NCBI GenBank assembly: GCA_001799615.1
Contig: MGTU01000011.1
Span: 1 to 64,000 of the forward strand
DNA: 64,000 nucleotides
Direction of reading: 5' to 3'
From: Elusimicrobia bacterium GWA2_61_42
GTDB taxonomy: Bacteria; Elusimicrobiota; Elusimicrobia; Elusimicrobiales; UBA9959
This document shows, piece by piece, positions 34,463 to 42,644 of the stretch. Within the stretch, counting starts at the first letter, position 1. Each line of letters opens with the position of its first letter. The position numbers and the translations under genes are program-made. The notes beneath the pieces were generated by a model. That model saw only the letters and a program-made list of their open reading frames with translations, was not told where the DNA came from and did not search any database.

Positions 34463-36441
34463 TATTTTTTGCCGCCGGCGTCCTGCGGTTTGACCGCTTT
34501 CAGGGCGAGGGCCGCGGCCCTTATCAGGGGGTCCGGGGAGATCTCCGCGCCTATGGCGCCGCGCATCCACTCCCTGGGGGTTACGGCGCCCTGCACGCAC
34601 ATCCGTTCCATCTCACCGGCCAGGTCGTGCTCCTTGAAATAAGCCTCTATCTGGAAGGCGATGATATGCCCCAGCGGGTAATCCGGCAGGTAAAGAGCGT
34701 TGTTGATCATGTGGGAGTAAACTCCCAGCAGCGGGCTGCTTTTCACTCCGAAGACCGGGGCGTAGTAGCGGTCCCACACGCTCTTGGCGATCTCCGCCAC
34801 CGCCTGGCGCAGGTCGGCGGCTTCGGCGTCCTTGTTCTTGTAGAGCCAGCGCCACACGTTCATATCCACCAGCGCCACGCCGGCGATCTCGCGCGCCGAC
34901 CAGAAAGAGTCCAGGTTCTTCAAATGCTCTTTTCCCGCGTCCGGCTTGCCGGCGCCCAGGACTTCCAGGTCCCTGTCCTGGAAAACGAAGGCGAAACCCT
35001 CCGTAAAGGCGGTGTTGGGCACCCCCTCCAGCAGTGTGTGGTCCACTTTGTAAAGTGAGAAAACCTGCTCGGTACAGTGGCCGAGCTCGTGCATAGCCGT
35101 GTTAAAGCCCTGGTAATCCATGCCGCCCCTGGGCACCCTGGTGCGCAGCCGGGCCTTCTCCGTGCGCATGCCCGGGCCCCAGGCGTGGCCGGCCCCGCGG
35201 GCCGCGTTAACTTCCACCCTGTCGGCGATGAACCGGGCGGTGTCCCTGGCGAAGCCGAGGCCTGCCAGTATTTCGGGGATGGCTTTCTGGAAAGCCGCCG
35301 TGTTCGGGTATTTGGCCGCCACCAGGCGGTCCAGTTCCTCCTGGGAGACCCCGGAGCGGGCCTTGAACCCGTCGTACCAGATGTCGAACGGTTCCAGCGG
35401 GCGCCCCAGCCTGGCCGAGATCAGCGCCGCGGCTTCGCCGCCTTCCCGCGCCTCCAGCAGCCCGGCGAACATCGCCTCCACTTCGGGCTCCGGTATTTCG
35501 CGCCCGAGTTTGAATTTGCGGTCCATGTGCGTGGGTTCCGCCGGGAAATACGGGTCCTGCTTCAGGTGGGCCCGGAAGACGTCCAGGAACTTCTCATAGC
35601 GGGTGTCGGGCTCGCGCTCGGCTTTCGCGCCGTCCAGCGTGTTGGCGGCCGGGTCCCAGGCGTGCTTGTCGGAGTTTATCGCCTTCGCGGGGATCTCCTG
35701 GGTGATTATGCGTTCCATCACGGTCTGTATCACGCGCTGTTTTTTCAGGCCGCCGGCCTTGTTCGTGTAGAGGCCCTTCAGGTAGTCGCGCAGGCCCCAG
35801 TGGGAGATCAGCTTCAGTCCTTCGGGGAAAAGTTCCTCCCCGTCCGGACCGGTGACCTTGTTGAGAAAAATATTATAGGAGCTGATGTACTGTTCGGCTT
35901 CGGAGTAAGCCGCGGCCAGTTCGCGGTTTATGTCGGAAGGGACGCGGTGCGCGAAGCGCTGCGCCAGGCGGGTCCTGGCCCATTCGTCCCTGCTCCAGGC
36001 CGGGCCTTTTTCCAGGCAGGCGTCGAGCGTTCTCACCGGGAAATTCAAAAGCGCCAGGAAAGCCAGGCGGGCGCGGAACATGTCCTCGATGAAGTGGGCG
36101 CCGGGTGAATAGGCCGCGAACAGCTTGTCGGCCGCTCCCAGCGGGCCGGTGTCTTCGTCCACTTCACGGCGCAGCTTCAGCAGCAGGGCGGTAAAGTGGC
36201 CGTTCACGCTTTCCAGCTTGGTCTCGAAAGACGCCAGGAGCTTTTCCAGTTCGGGCCCGGTCAGGAAGTTGTCGCGGCAGAAGCGCCGGAAAGCCGCCGC
36301 GGTGCCGTCCGTACGGGTGTTCCACAGCGCCGCCGCCTGCCGCACGCAGCAGGAGATCCTTTCGGACTCGGAAGGGTATTTCTTTATCAGCGTTTCTACG
36401 GCCTTGTTTATCGCGTCTTCTTTAAGCGTGTGCCTGGTCAT
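34462..36441 (-). CDS. Zinc metallopeptidase, HExxH gluzincin type (M3/M2-like)
   Basis: 659 residues, mostly helical. Zinc site HELGH (H451, E452, H455) and downstream TEGFAF (E481) as likely third ligand. The layout (long helical N-lobe, HExxH around residue 450, C-terminal WDRYYAPVFG region) resembles M3/M2 oligopeptidases, though the canonical M3 HEFGH is HELGH here. No signal peptide, so probably cytoplasmic peptide turnover. It starts 7 bases after the pseudopilin-like gene stops. Confidence 0.85.
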   Translation of the reverse strand: MTRHTLKEDAINKAVETLIKKYPSESERISCCVRQAAALWNTRTDGTAAAFRRFCRDNFLTGPELEKLLASFETKLESVNGHFTALLLKLRREVDEDTGPLGAADKLFAAYSPGAHFIEDMFRARLAFLALLNFPVRTLDACLEKGPAWSRDEWARTRLAQRFAHRVPSDINRELAAAYSEAEQYISSYNIFLNKVTGPDGEELFPEGLKLISHWGLRDYLKGLYTNKAGGLKKQRVIQTVMERIITQEIPAKAINSDKHAWDPAANTLDGAKAEREPDTRYEKFLDVFRAHLKQDPYFPAEPTHMDRKFKLGREIPEPEVEAMFAGLLEAREGGEAAALISARLGRPLEPFDIWYDGFKARSGVSQEELDRLVAAKYPNTAAFQKAIPEILAGLGFARDTARFIADRVEVNAARGAGHAWGPGMRTEKARLRTRVPRGGMDYQGFNTAMHELGHCTEQVFSLYKVDHTLLEGVPNTAFTEGFAFVFQDRDLEVLGAGKPDAGKEHLKNLDSFWSAREIAGVALVDMNVWRWLYKNKDAEAADLRQAVAEIAKSVWDRYYAPVFGVKSSPLLGVYSHMINNALYLPDYPLGHIIAFQIEAYFKEHDLAGEMERMCVQGAVTPREWMRGAIGAEISPDPLIRAAALALKAVKPQDAGGKK

Positions 36442-36448
36442 GGTTGCC

Positions 36449-37108
36449 TCAGTATTTGAAGAATTCAGTCCCGCCCGGGGCCTGGTGCCTGCAGTCCATT
36501 ATCAGCAGCCCGTAGTTGGCCGACTGCTGCCCGGAAAAGTAAAGCCAGCCGCCGGAGTCCGTGACGGCTTTGGTGAAATCCTTGTCGTATCTGGCGGAGT
36601 CTATGACCGTGACCTTGGCCGTAGCCTCGTGCCCCGGCAGGCGCAGCTCCGGCACCGCGTTCATCCTGCCCGGCGTCAGCCTGGAGGGGTCCGCCGGATA
36701 TTTGCCGTTGTTGACCACGTAGTAGACCTGCAGCGAAGACCTGAACTCCTGCAGGGTCAGCTTGGCCTCTTCGGCCAGCGCCGTGTCCGCCAGCTCCTTT
36801 TCCCGGCGCGCGGCCTCGGCGAGCAGGTCGCGGCCCAGCGCCGCCTCCAGCTCACCGTTGAACCGGGCGAGTTCCGGCGCCAGCGCGTCCAGTTTCTCCG
36901 GGGGCACCTCGGCCCCGCGTTCCAGCAGCAGCGCCAGGTTCCTGGCGGCCTGGCGCAGTTCCGGGGAATATTTTAACGGGGCGGGCTCCGGCCTGGCCGC
37001 CGCGGCGGGCGGGGCCGTATTCGCTTCCGGGCCGGGGGTTTTAACTTCCTCCTGCGCCGTGGCGGGGGCGGCCGAAAAGACCAAAGCGGCTAAGATCAGT
37101 TGTTTCAT
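36449..37108 (-). CDS. Secreted protein with pseudopilin-like C-terminal domain
   Basis: 219 residues with a cleavable signal peptide (MKQLILAALVFSAAPATAQ). A Pro/Ala-rich segment (20-45) and helical region follow. From about 125, the sequence LQEFRSSLQVYYVVNNGKYPADPSRLTPG, then DSGGWLYF resembles the globular part of type II/IV pseudopilins, but no prepilin-peptidase N-terminus is present. It may be a pilin-derived periplasmic protein. Spaced 7 bases from surE and from the metallopeptidase. Confidence 0.75.
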   Translation of the reverse strand: MKQLILAALVFSAAPATAQEEVKTPGPEANTAPPAAAARPEPAPLKYSPELRQAARNLALLLERGAEVPPEKLDALAPELARFNGELEAALGRDLLAEAARREKELADTALAEEAKLTLQEFRSSLQVYYVVNNGKYPADPSRLTPGRMNAVPELRLPGHEATAKVTVIDSARYDKDFTKAVTDSGGWLYFSGQQSANYGLLIMDCRHQAPGGTEFFKY

Positions 37109-37115
37109 AGTTTCT

Positions 37116-37874
37116 TCAGGGCTTGATGTCCCAGTTCTCCAGTTCCGGCACGAACTTGTAGTCGGTCAGGTCGAACTGTATGGGCGTCACCGAGATATAG
37201 CCGGCGCGCAGCGCGTTGAGGTCGCTGGCCCCGTCGGCGTCCTTGGGCTTGAAATCCCCGGTCATCCAGTAGTAGGTGTTGCCGTGCGGGTCCCGGCGCT
37301 TGTCGAACCAGTCGTTGAACGAAGTCCTGCTCTGGTTGGTAATGCGTACGCCCTTTATTTTGGCGGCGGAAATATTAGGAAGGTTCACGTTCAGCAGCGT
37401 CCCCGCCGGCAGCTTTTTCTTTTTCATCATGGCGGCTATCTTCACGGCGAAGGCCGCGGAAGGCCCGAAATCAGGTTTGGTGAAAGTGTCCAGGGAGACG
37501 GCCAGCGAAGGGATGCCCAGCAGCGCGCCTTCGGTGGCGCCCGACACGGTGCCGGAATAAAGGATGTTGTAGCCCTGGTTGCCGCCCAGGTTGATGCCCG
37601 AGACCACCAGGTCCGGTCTTTTCTTCATGATGGACTTGATCCCGAGCTTGACGCAGTCCGCAGGCGTGCCGCTGGCCGCGTAGCCGAAGAACTTGCCGTT
37701 GCGGTTGGCCGTCACTACCCGGAGCGGGTCCGCTATGGTGATGGCGTGCCCGACGGCGCTGCGCTGCGTGTCAGGGGCCACCACGGTGACATTGCCGAGC
37801 TTTTTAAGCGCGCAGGCCAGGGCGTAAATGCCTTCCGCGTAGATGCCGTCGTCGTTGGTGATCAGTATTTCCAT
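37116..37874 (-). CDS. surE: 5'/3'-nucleotidase SurE
   Basis: 252 residues. Metal-dependent nucleoside monophosphatase. The N-terminal ILITNDDGIYAEGI carries the D8-D9 metal pair; VVAPDTQRSAVGHAIT and VSGINLGGNQGYNILYSGTVSGATEG supply the remaining site. AAAGGAAAG upstream supports the ATG at 37874. In many bacteria SurE and Pcm act together in stress survival; both are in this directon. Confidence 0.96.
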   Translation of the reverse strand: MEILITNDDGIYAEGIYALACALKKLGNVTVVAPDTQRSAVGHAITIADPLRVVTANRNGKFFGYAASGTPADCVKLGIKSIMKKRPDLVVSGINLGGNQGYNILYSGTVSGATEGALLGIPSLAVSLDTFTKPDFGPSAAFAVKIAAMMKKKKLPAGTLLNVNLPNISAAKIKGVRITNQSRTSFNDWFDKRRDPHGNTYYWMTGDFKPKDADGASDLNALRAGYISVTPIQFDLTDYKFVPELENWDIKP

Positions 37875-37900
37875 GGTCGCTTTCCTTTATCTGTCGGAAG

Positions 37901-38104
37901 TCATTTGTCTTTGTAGCCGAAGGTTTCCAGCATGCCGTCAACTATCCTGGCGTGCGCTTTTTCCTGGCGCTGCAGCGCCAGGAAGAATTTTTTAAGCTGC
38001 GGGTCGTCCACGGCCTCGGCGTAGGTCCCGAACCGCTCGTGCATGGTGTTCTCCACTTTGCGGATCTGGAGGAAATATTTTACATAATCTTCTTTAGAAA
38101 ACAT
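37901..38104 (-). CDS. Small two-helix ferritin-like protein
   Basis: 67 residues. Two predicted helices: residues 4-25 (EDYVKYFLQIRKVENTMHERF) and about 36-63 (LKKFFLALQRQEKAHARIVDGML). E19 on the first and E48-x2-H51 on the second give the E + ExxH pattern of a half diiron four-helix bundle. Its ATG lies inside the 3' end of the upstream small gene (11-base overlap). It may dimerise or pair with that gene product to form a metal site; inferred. Confidence 0.75.
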   Translation of the reverse strand: MFSKEDYVKYFLQIRKVENTMHERFGTYAEAVDDPQLKKFFLALQRQEKAHARIVDGMLETFGYKDK

Positions 38105-38336
38105 TCCGTTCGTCCCCCTCTATCTTCGCCCTTTCCGCCGTAAGCAGCTTCGTGTGCCGTTCGGATTCCTTCTCCAGGATGCCCAGCTGGATGCGCAGCT
38201 TTTCTCTTTCCGCCGCCGGCAGGCCGCTCCAGAACAGGGCCGTTTTGAGGTGGCGGTTGTAGATGGGGATGGATCGGTCTTCCAGCGCTATGGCTTCGTC
38301 CAGCATTTTTAAAAGAATTTTTTTCTCAACGCCCAT
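38094..38336 (-). CDS. Small two-helix protein, ferritin-like partner
   Basis: 80 residues, AAGGA before ATG 38336, which overlaps the GH26 gene end by 11 bases. Helix one (VEKKILLKMLDEAIALEDRSIPIYNRHL) and helix two (EREKLRIQLGILEKESERHTKLLTAER) resemble rubrerythrin/ferritin-like helices, but the strict ExxH is replaced by ESERH. Together with the next gene it looks like a four-helix bundle split over two ORFs. Function unknown. Confidence 0.7.
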   Translation of the reverse strand: MGVEKKILLKMLDEAIALEDRSIPIYNRHLKTALFWSGLPAAEREKLRIQLGILEKESERHTKLLTAERAKIEGDERNVF

Positions 38337-39324
38337 TTTTTTCCTTTTTAAAGAACCAGTCCAGCCCGGCGCCGTCGGATGTGAAATGCCGGCTATTCGC
38401 GCCGGCTGAATATACGGAGGCGGCCCCGGGGTCCGCCGAAACGCGCCAGTCGCATTCCTTGTCGTAGTCGAACCACATAAAGCCTTTTACCGCGGTGTAG
38501 CGCGATTGGAGCCGGTAGAACAGGCGCCGGACCCATTCCGCCTTGTTCCCGCCCGAAGAACAGGACGCGACTTCCGTAAGAAAAACCGGTTTGTCCGGCG
38601 CCAGCGCCAGCGCCCTGGCGTAAGGGTCCTTCAGCAGCAGGTTGGGCCTGCTCCAGGCAGACCACGCCTGCGTGTCGCCCCAGTTGTAGATATCGAGTCC
38701 CACCGCGTCGGTGTATTCGTCGCCCGGGTAGTAATTCTCGAACCGGTTCCATTTCTCCGCGGGTTTGTCCTCGCCGTTCACGCTGAAGACCAGCCGCGCC
38801 TTCGGCCCGGCTTCCGCCCTTATTATGCCCGCCATGCGGCGCCAGGCCAGGCGGTACTGCCCGGCGTCGCGCGAGTTTTTCGCCCCGGCCCAGGCGTACC
38901 AGTCGCCGTTGGGCTCGTGGCCCCAGCGGATCAGGACCGGCTTGCGGTAAGCCTTTATGGCCGCCGCCATGCTCCGCATATAGGCGTCGTAGCCTCCGGC
39001 GGCGATCTCGCCCAGCAGGCTGCGGTCGGGGTCGCTCTTGAGATAGGGTTCCCAGGTCAGCGCCAGTATCGACGAAGCGGCCCTCGCGGCTTTGATCTCG
39101 GCGGCGGGGAAGCCGTCCCCCCAGGCCAGGTAGAAGGAGATGAACCCCGTCGGCAGGCCCAGGGCCCCGTAATTCTCCGAAATTATGCCCGCCACGCAGC
39201 CGGGCTGCTCCGTCTCGAAGCGGTACGTCCTCTGCCAGGGGAGGCGCAGGTCCTCGCGCAGGGCCCAGAGCAGCACGGCCGCCGCCGCGAGGCCTAAAGC
39301 CAGCGGTATTTTCAGGCGCGCCAT
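38326..39324 (-). CDS. GH26-like glycoside hydrolase, membrane-anchored
   Basis: 332 residues from ATG 39324 (MARLKIPLALG), overlapping the GT2 gene by 13 bases. A hydrophobic N-terminus (4-22) gives export or anchoring. The barrel has the GH26 acid/base motif IRWGHEPNGDWYAW (E137) and nucleophile strand PVFLTEVASC (E251). GH26 enzymes cut beta-mannans or beta-1,3/1,4-glucans; next to a processive synthase and an exporter it probably trims the exported polymer, as BcsZ, PelA and PgaB do in their systems. Confidence 0.85.
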   Translation of the reverse strand: MARLKIPLALGLAAAAVLLWALREDLRLPWQRTYRFETEQPGCVAGIISENYGALGLPTGFISFYLAWGDGFPAAEIKAARAASSILALTWEPYLKSDPDRSLLGEIAAGGYDAYMRSMAAAIKAYRKPVLIRWGHEPNGDWYAWAGAKNSRDAGQYRLAWRRMAGIIRAEAGPKARLVFSVNGEDKPAEKWNRFENYYPGDEYTDAVGLDIYNWGDTQAWSAWSRPNLLLKDPYARALALAPDKPVFLTEVASCSSGGNKAEWVRRLFYRLQSRYTAVKGFMWFDYDKECDWRVSADPGAASVYSAGANSRHFTSDGAGLDWFFKKEKNGR

Positions 39325-40856
39325 TTCGCTTTTTCCTCGCGGCCCAGGACCGGCAGCTGGTTGAAATAGAAAATGTTCCACAGGATGAAGAGATGGTACG
39401 CGGCCCAGAACATGTTCACGCCCATCGCGTAAGGGGCGGTGCGGAACTTCAGCAGGCCGGTGACCAGGGCCGCGATGTTAAGCCCCATCATCACGCCGTA
39501 AGGCCAAAGGGCCGAAAGCGGCATCACTTCCGCTTTGCCCTTGGTGGTGACCACGAAGGTCATGCGCTTGCCGAACAGACCGTACACGGCCGCCTTCATC
39601 AGCAGCGGGAAACACAAGGAGCCCAGGATCAGCCCGTAATAGATCTGGCTGAAATTGTAATGCCGCTCCTTCATGGTGGAGAAAAAGATCAGCAGGGTCA
39701 GGCAGAAATACGGGACATAGGCGGTCAGGTAGATGCGCGGGTCGAGGAAGAACGACGGAACGTTGAAAAGCAGGAAGGCTATCGGGCAGAGCATCAGCAG
39801 GAAGAAGGCCCAGCCGACGAAGTAATAGGTGCCGGCCAGCATGTATTCCCACCACTGGATGGGCGAAAGCTTGAAGGGATGCCTGAACACGCCGGAGACC
39901 AGCTTGCGGAAGACGCTGATGGTGCCGCCGGCCCACCGGGCCTGCTGCTTGAAATAGGCGGGCAGGGTTTCCGGGCCCAGGCCGAAAGCCACCACGTGGT
40001 TGTGGTACCAGGAGCGCCAGCCTTTCATGTGCAGGTTCACGGAGGTGGCGAAATCCTCCGTTATGAACTCTTCCTCGAACCCCCCCACGTCCAGCAGCGC
40101 CTCTTTGCGGAAGACCACGTTGGTGCCGCAGCAGAACATGGACCCGGTAACGTTCTTTCCCTCGCAGATGGTCTCGTAGAAGATGGCCTGCTGCATGGCG
40201 GAGCCCTTGGCTACCGGGCTTTCGCCGATGTTGGTGTAGAACTGCGGCGTCTGGACGAAGGCCAGCCTTTCATCGCCTTCCAGCAGCGGGATTATGTCGT
40301 TGAGGAAATCCGGCATCGGGTTCTGGTCCGCGTCGAAGATGGCTATATATTTTTCAGGCATGCCCCGCAGGAAGTCGTTGACGATGCCCGCCTTGGCCCC
40401 GTGGCGTTCCGTACGCCTGAAGACCGTGATGCCGTGCGCCAGCGCCAGCGCGTCGGCCTCGTCCTTATAGGACTGGTCGGAGGAGTCGTCGAGGAAGTAG
40501 ATGGTCTTGCGGGGATAATCGACGTTGCGGAAGGTGATGATGGTGCTTTCCAGCACTTCTTTCGGCTCGTGCCTGGCCGCCACCACTATGGCCACCGCGG
40601 GTTCTTCTCCGGGCTTAGGCGTCACCCGCCTGGGCGCCGCCCTCGGGGTCGTCAGCGCGAAGGTGTTCATCATGTAGCCGAAGGCGTGCAACAGCATGTA
40701 GCTTTCGCCCGCCAGCAGGAACAGGCCGAACAGCCTCTCCAGGGCGCTGTATTCCGAGTAGGAGAAGATCACCACGCGCGCCACGAAGTACACGCAGATG
40801 GCTATGGCCGCCGCTATCGTGAATATCCGCAGCCTTTTAAGGAAGGCGATCAGCAT
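39312..40856 (-). CDS. Processive family-2 glycosyltransferase (cellulose-synthase-like)
   Basis: 514 residues. Two N-terminal helices, then a GT-A domain with AARHEPKEVLES, FDADQNP (D175, D177), TED (266-268) and QQARW (Q304-W308), the D,D,D,QxxRW signature of processive beta-glycan synthases, then about five membrane helices (330-505). It would polymerise a beta-linked glycan from UDP-sugar and extrude it across the inner membrane. No PilZ domain is visible. Starts at TGATG overlap with the TPR-barrel gene. Confidence 0.92.
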   Translation of the reverse strand: MLIAFLKRLRIFTIAAAIAICVYFVARVVIFSYSEYSALERLFGLFLLAGESYMLLHAFGYMMNTFALTTPRAAPRRVTPKPGEEPAVAIVVAARHEPKEVLESTIITFRNVDYPRKTIYFLDDSSDQSYKDEADALALAHGITVFRRTERHGAKAGIVNDFLRGMPEKYIAIFDADQNPMPDFLNDIIPLLEGDERLAFVQTPQFYTNIGESPVAKGSAMQQAIFYETICEGKNVTGSMFCCGTNVVFRKEALLDVGGFEEEFITEDFATSVNLHMKGWRSWYHNHVVAFGLGPETLPAYFKQQARWAGGTISVFRKLVSGVFRHPFKLSPIQWWEYMLAGTYYFVGWAFFLLMLCPIAFLLFNVPSFFLDPRIYLTAYVPYFCLTLLIFFSTMKERHYNFSQIYYGLILGSLCFPLLMKAAVYGLFGKRMTFVVTTKGKAEVMPLSALWPYGVMMGLNIAALVTGLLKFRTAPYAMGVNMFWAAYHLFILWNIFYFNQLPVLGREEKAKWRA

Positions 40857-42430
40857 CAGAAGGCCTTTACCGCCGACAGGCTGTAATAATTATCCCTGTA
40901 GTAATGGGAGACCGTCAGGGAATAAGCCGCCTGAAAATTCAGGGTGCCGCGCAGCCCGACGTTAAGCAGCAGCGACGGGTTGAAAGAAAGATAGGGGCTG
41001 TTGTCGTAGGCGGCGCGGCACTTCGCCTCGAAATAATCCCCGCGGGCCCCGTAATAGAGCCCGTCCGGCCCGAAATTGAGCTTGTAGCCCGCGGTCAGCG
41101 CGTACAGGTCGTAGGCGGCGGGAGCGAAATAAAGCGCGGAAGTTTTGTCGTAGTTCTGCCGCTCGTAGCGGAATTGGGCGTAAAGGGCGGAAGGCTCACG
41201 CGAGAAATAGTACCGGGCGTCGGCCCCGTAAAGCTCGAGGCCGTTGCCGTCGTTGATATGGCCGGCCCTGTAATCGGCCCCGGCGGAAAGGCTGCCGTTC
41301 GCGTCCCAGTCCAGCCTGCCCTTCAGGGCGTCCAGGTCCAGGTTCCGGGCGAAGACAGCGCGGCTGTTTATGAAATTCTCCCTGCTGTAAGTGACCGCCC
41401 CGGTCAGGTTCTCGCGCAGCTTGCGCCAGTAGAACAGGTTGTAATCCTCCCTGGAGGCGGGCGGACGGTTCAGGCTTTTGGCCGAGTAGGAAGCTCCGGC
41501 CCCGCTGCTGAAAGCCGGCCTGTATTCCAGGGAGAGCCGGCCGGCTTTCTCGTCCAGGGGCGCGGCGCCGGAGAAAGAATAGCGGCCGTGCGCCCCCACC
41601 AGCGAGAGCAGCAGCGACGGGGAAAGATGTTTTTCCGCGGAGAGAGAGCTGTTCAGGTACTTAACGCCGGTCATGCGGTCCGCCCCGTCGGCGTTCCACA
41701 ACGAGACCCCGGCCCTGACGGCGTAGCCGTCGCCGAAGGCCGCGTTCTTTTCACGCGACCTGTTTGCGGCGGTGTTGTAAGGCGAAACTTCCGCCAGCTT
41801 TTTATAGTACTGCTCCGCTTTGGAATAAAGGCCTGAGTTGGAGTAGAACTGTGCCAGGTCGAACAGGGCCTCGGCCTCGGCCGGCTCCAGCGCGACGGCT
41901 TTCTCAAAATGGGCCAGCGCCTGCTCCGGGCGCGCGCCCCGCATCTTTTCCTTGCCGAGTTGTTCTTCCTTTATCCAGTCCAGGCCGGCCTTGGTGAAAG
42001 CCGCGGCGTAGGCCTTGTCCGAGGCCGGGTAGCGCTTGTCCCAGGCCAGCACCCTGGCCTTCTCCAGTTCCGGCTGGTAGTCCGCCGGTTCAAGGGTTAT
42101 GGCCTTGTCATAAAAAGCGGCGGAATCGCCGAACCTGTCCTGCCAGCTGTAAAGCCGGGCCAGGGCCAGGGCGGATTCGTAATCTGAAGGATCGGTTTTA
42201 AGGGCGGAGAGGGCGGAGGCTTCGGCCTCGCCGAATTTACCCAAGGAGATCAGGATTCGGGTTTCCAGGCGTACGCAGGGCTGGTCTTTGGGCCCGTCGG
42301 CGACGGGCAGGGCTTTTTCTGCTTCGGCGGGGTTGCCCGAGTTGAAGAACTGTTCGGCTTCCGCGCAGGTAGCGCTGGCCGTTCCATGCGCGGCCAGCGG
42401 CAGCAGCAGTATAAATAAGGCTTTACGCAT
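40856..42430 (-). CDS. TPR plus outer-membrane beta-barrel exporter, exopolysaccharide type
   Basis: 524 residues with a signal peptide (cleavage near ASA/T, about residue 20). Residues about 22-225 are TPR-like helical repeats (LGKFGEAEASALSALKTDPSDYESALALARLYSWQDRFGDSA, and later EQALAHFEKAVALEPAEAEALFDLAQFYSNSGLYSKAEQYYKK). Residues about 240-524 are alternating aromatic beta strands ending in F, a barrel signature. The arrangement matches PgaA, BcsC and PelB-type polymer exporters. First gene of the minus-strand run and next to its synthase. Confidence 0.85.
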   Translation of the reverse strand: MRKALFILLLPLAAHGTASATCAEAEQFFNSGNPAEAEKALPVADGPKDQPCVRLETRILISLGKFGEAEASALSALKTDPSDYESALALARLYSWQDRFGDSAAFYDKAITLEPADYQPELEKARVLAWDKRYPASDKAYAAAFTKAGLDWIKEEQLGKEKMRGARPEQALAHFEKAVALEPAEAEALFDLAQFYSNSGLYSKAEQYYKKLAEVSPYNTAANRSREKNAAFGDGYAVRAGVSLWNADGADRMTGVKYLNSSLSAEKHLSPSLLLSLVGAHGRYSFSGAAPLDEKAGRLSLEYRPAFSSGAGASYSAKSLNRPPASREDYNLFYWRKLRENLTGAVTYSRENFINSRAVFARNLDLDALKGRLDWDANGSLSAGADYRAGHINDGNGLELYGADARYYFSREPSALYAQFRYERQNYDKTSALYFAPAAYDLYALTAGYKLNFGPDGLYYGARGDYFEAKCRAAYDNSPYLSFNPSLLLNVGLRGTLNFQAAYSLTVSHYYRDNYYSLSAVKAF

Positions 42431-42470
42431 TAAATATCCCCTTAGTACCGGGCGTACACCCCAATGTGAT

Positions 42471-42504
42471 TAAAAAGAAAAGCGGCTTTCAAACGTAAGC
42501 CGCT
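42471..42504 (-). terminator. Intrinsic terminator after tRNA-His
   Basis: AGCGGCTT (minus strand 42504-42497) pairs with AAGCCGCT (42488-42481) around an 8-base loop, followed by TTTCTTTTTA (42480-42471). It ends the tRNA-His transcript 40 bases before the TPR-barrel start. Confidence 0.85.
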
Positions 42505-42516
42505 GGGAGTCAAATT

Positions 42517-42593
42517 TGGGGTGGCTGAGGGGACTTGAACCCCCGACCTCTCGGGCCACAGCCGAGCGCTCTAACCACTGAGCTACAACCACC
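42517..42593 (-). tRNA. tRNA-His (GTG)
   Basis: 77 bases including the extra G at -1 (42593) opposite discriminator C73 (42520) and an encoded CCA (42519-42517). The anticodon loop CTGTGGC sits on a CTCGG/CCGAG stem and reads GTG. Acceptor, D, anticodon and T stems are all intact. Confidence 0.95.
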
Positions 42594-42601
42594 GTATGAC
42601 T

Positions 42602-42626
42602 ATTATATATAAAACAAATGTATAAT
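42602..42626. promoter_or_regulatory. Divergent -10 elements for tRNA-His and the MEMO-AMMECR1 gene
   Basis: Minus strand: TATAAT at 42607-42602, 8 bases before the tRNA 5' end. Plus strand: TATAAT at 42621-42626, 18 bases before ATG 42645, which has GGAGGG. The -35 boxes are poor on both strands. Confidence 0.55.
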
Positions 42627-42644
42627 GAAAATCACGGAGGGCTT

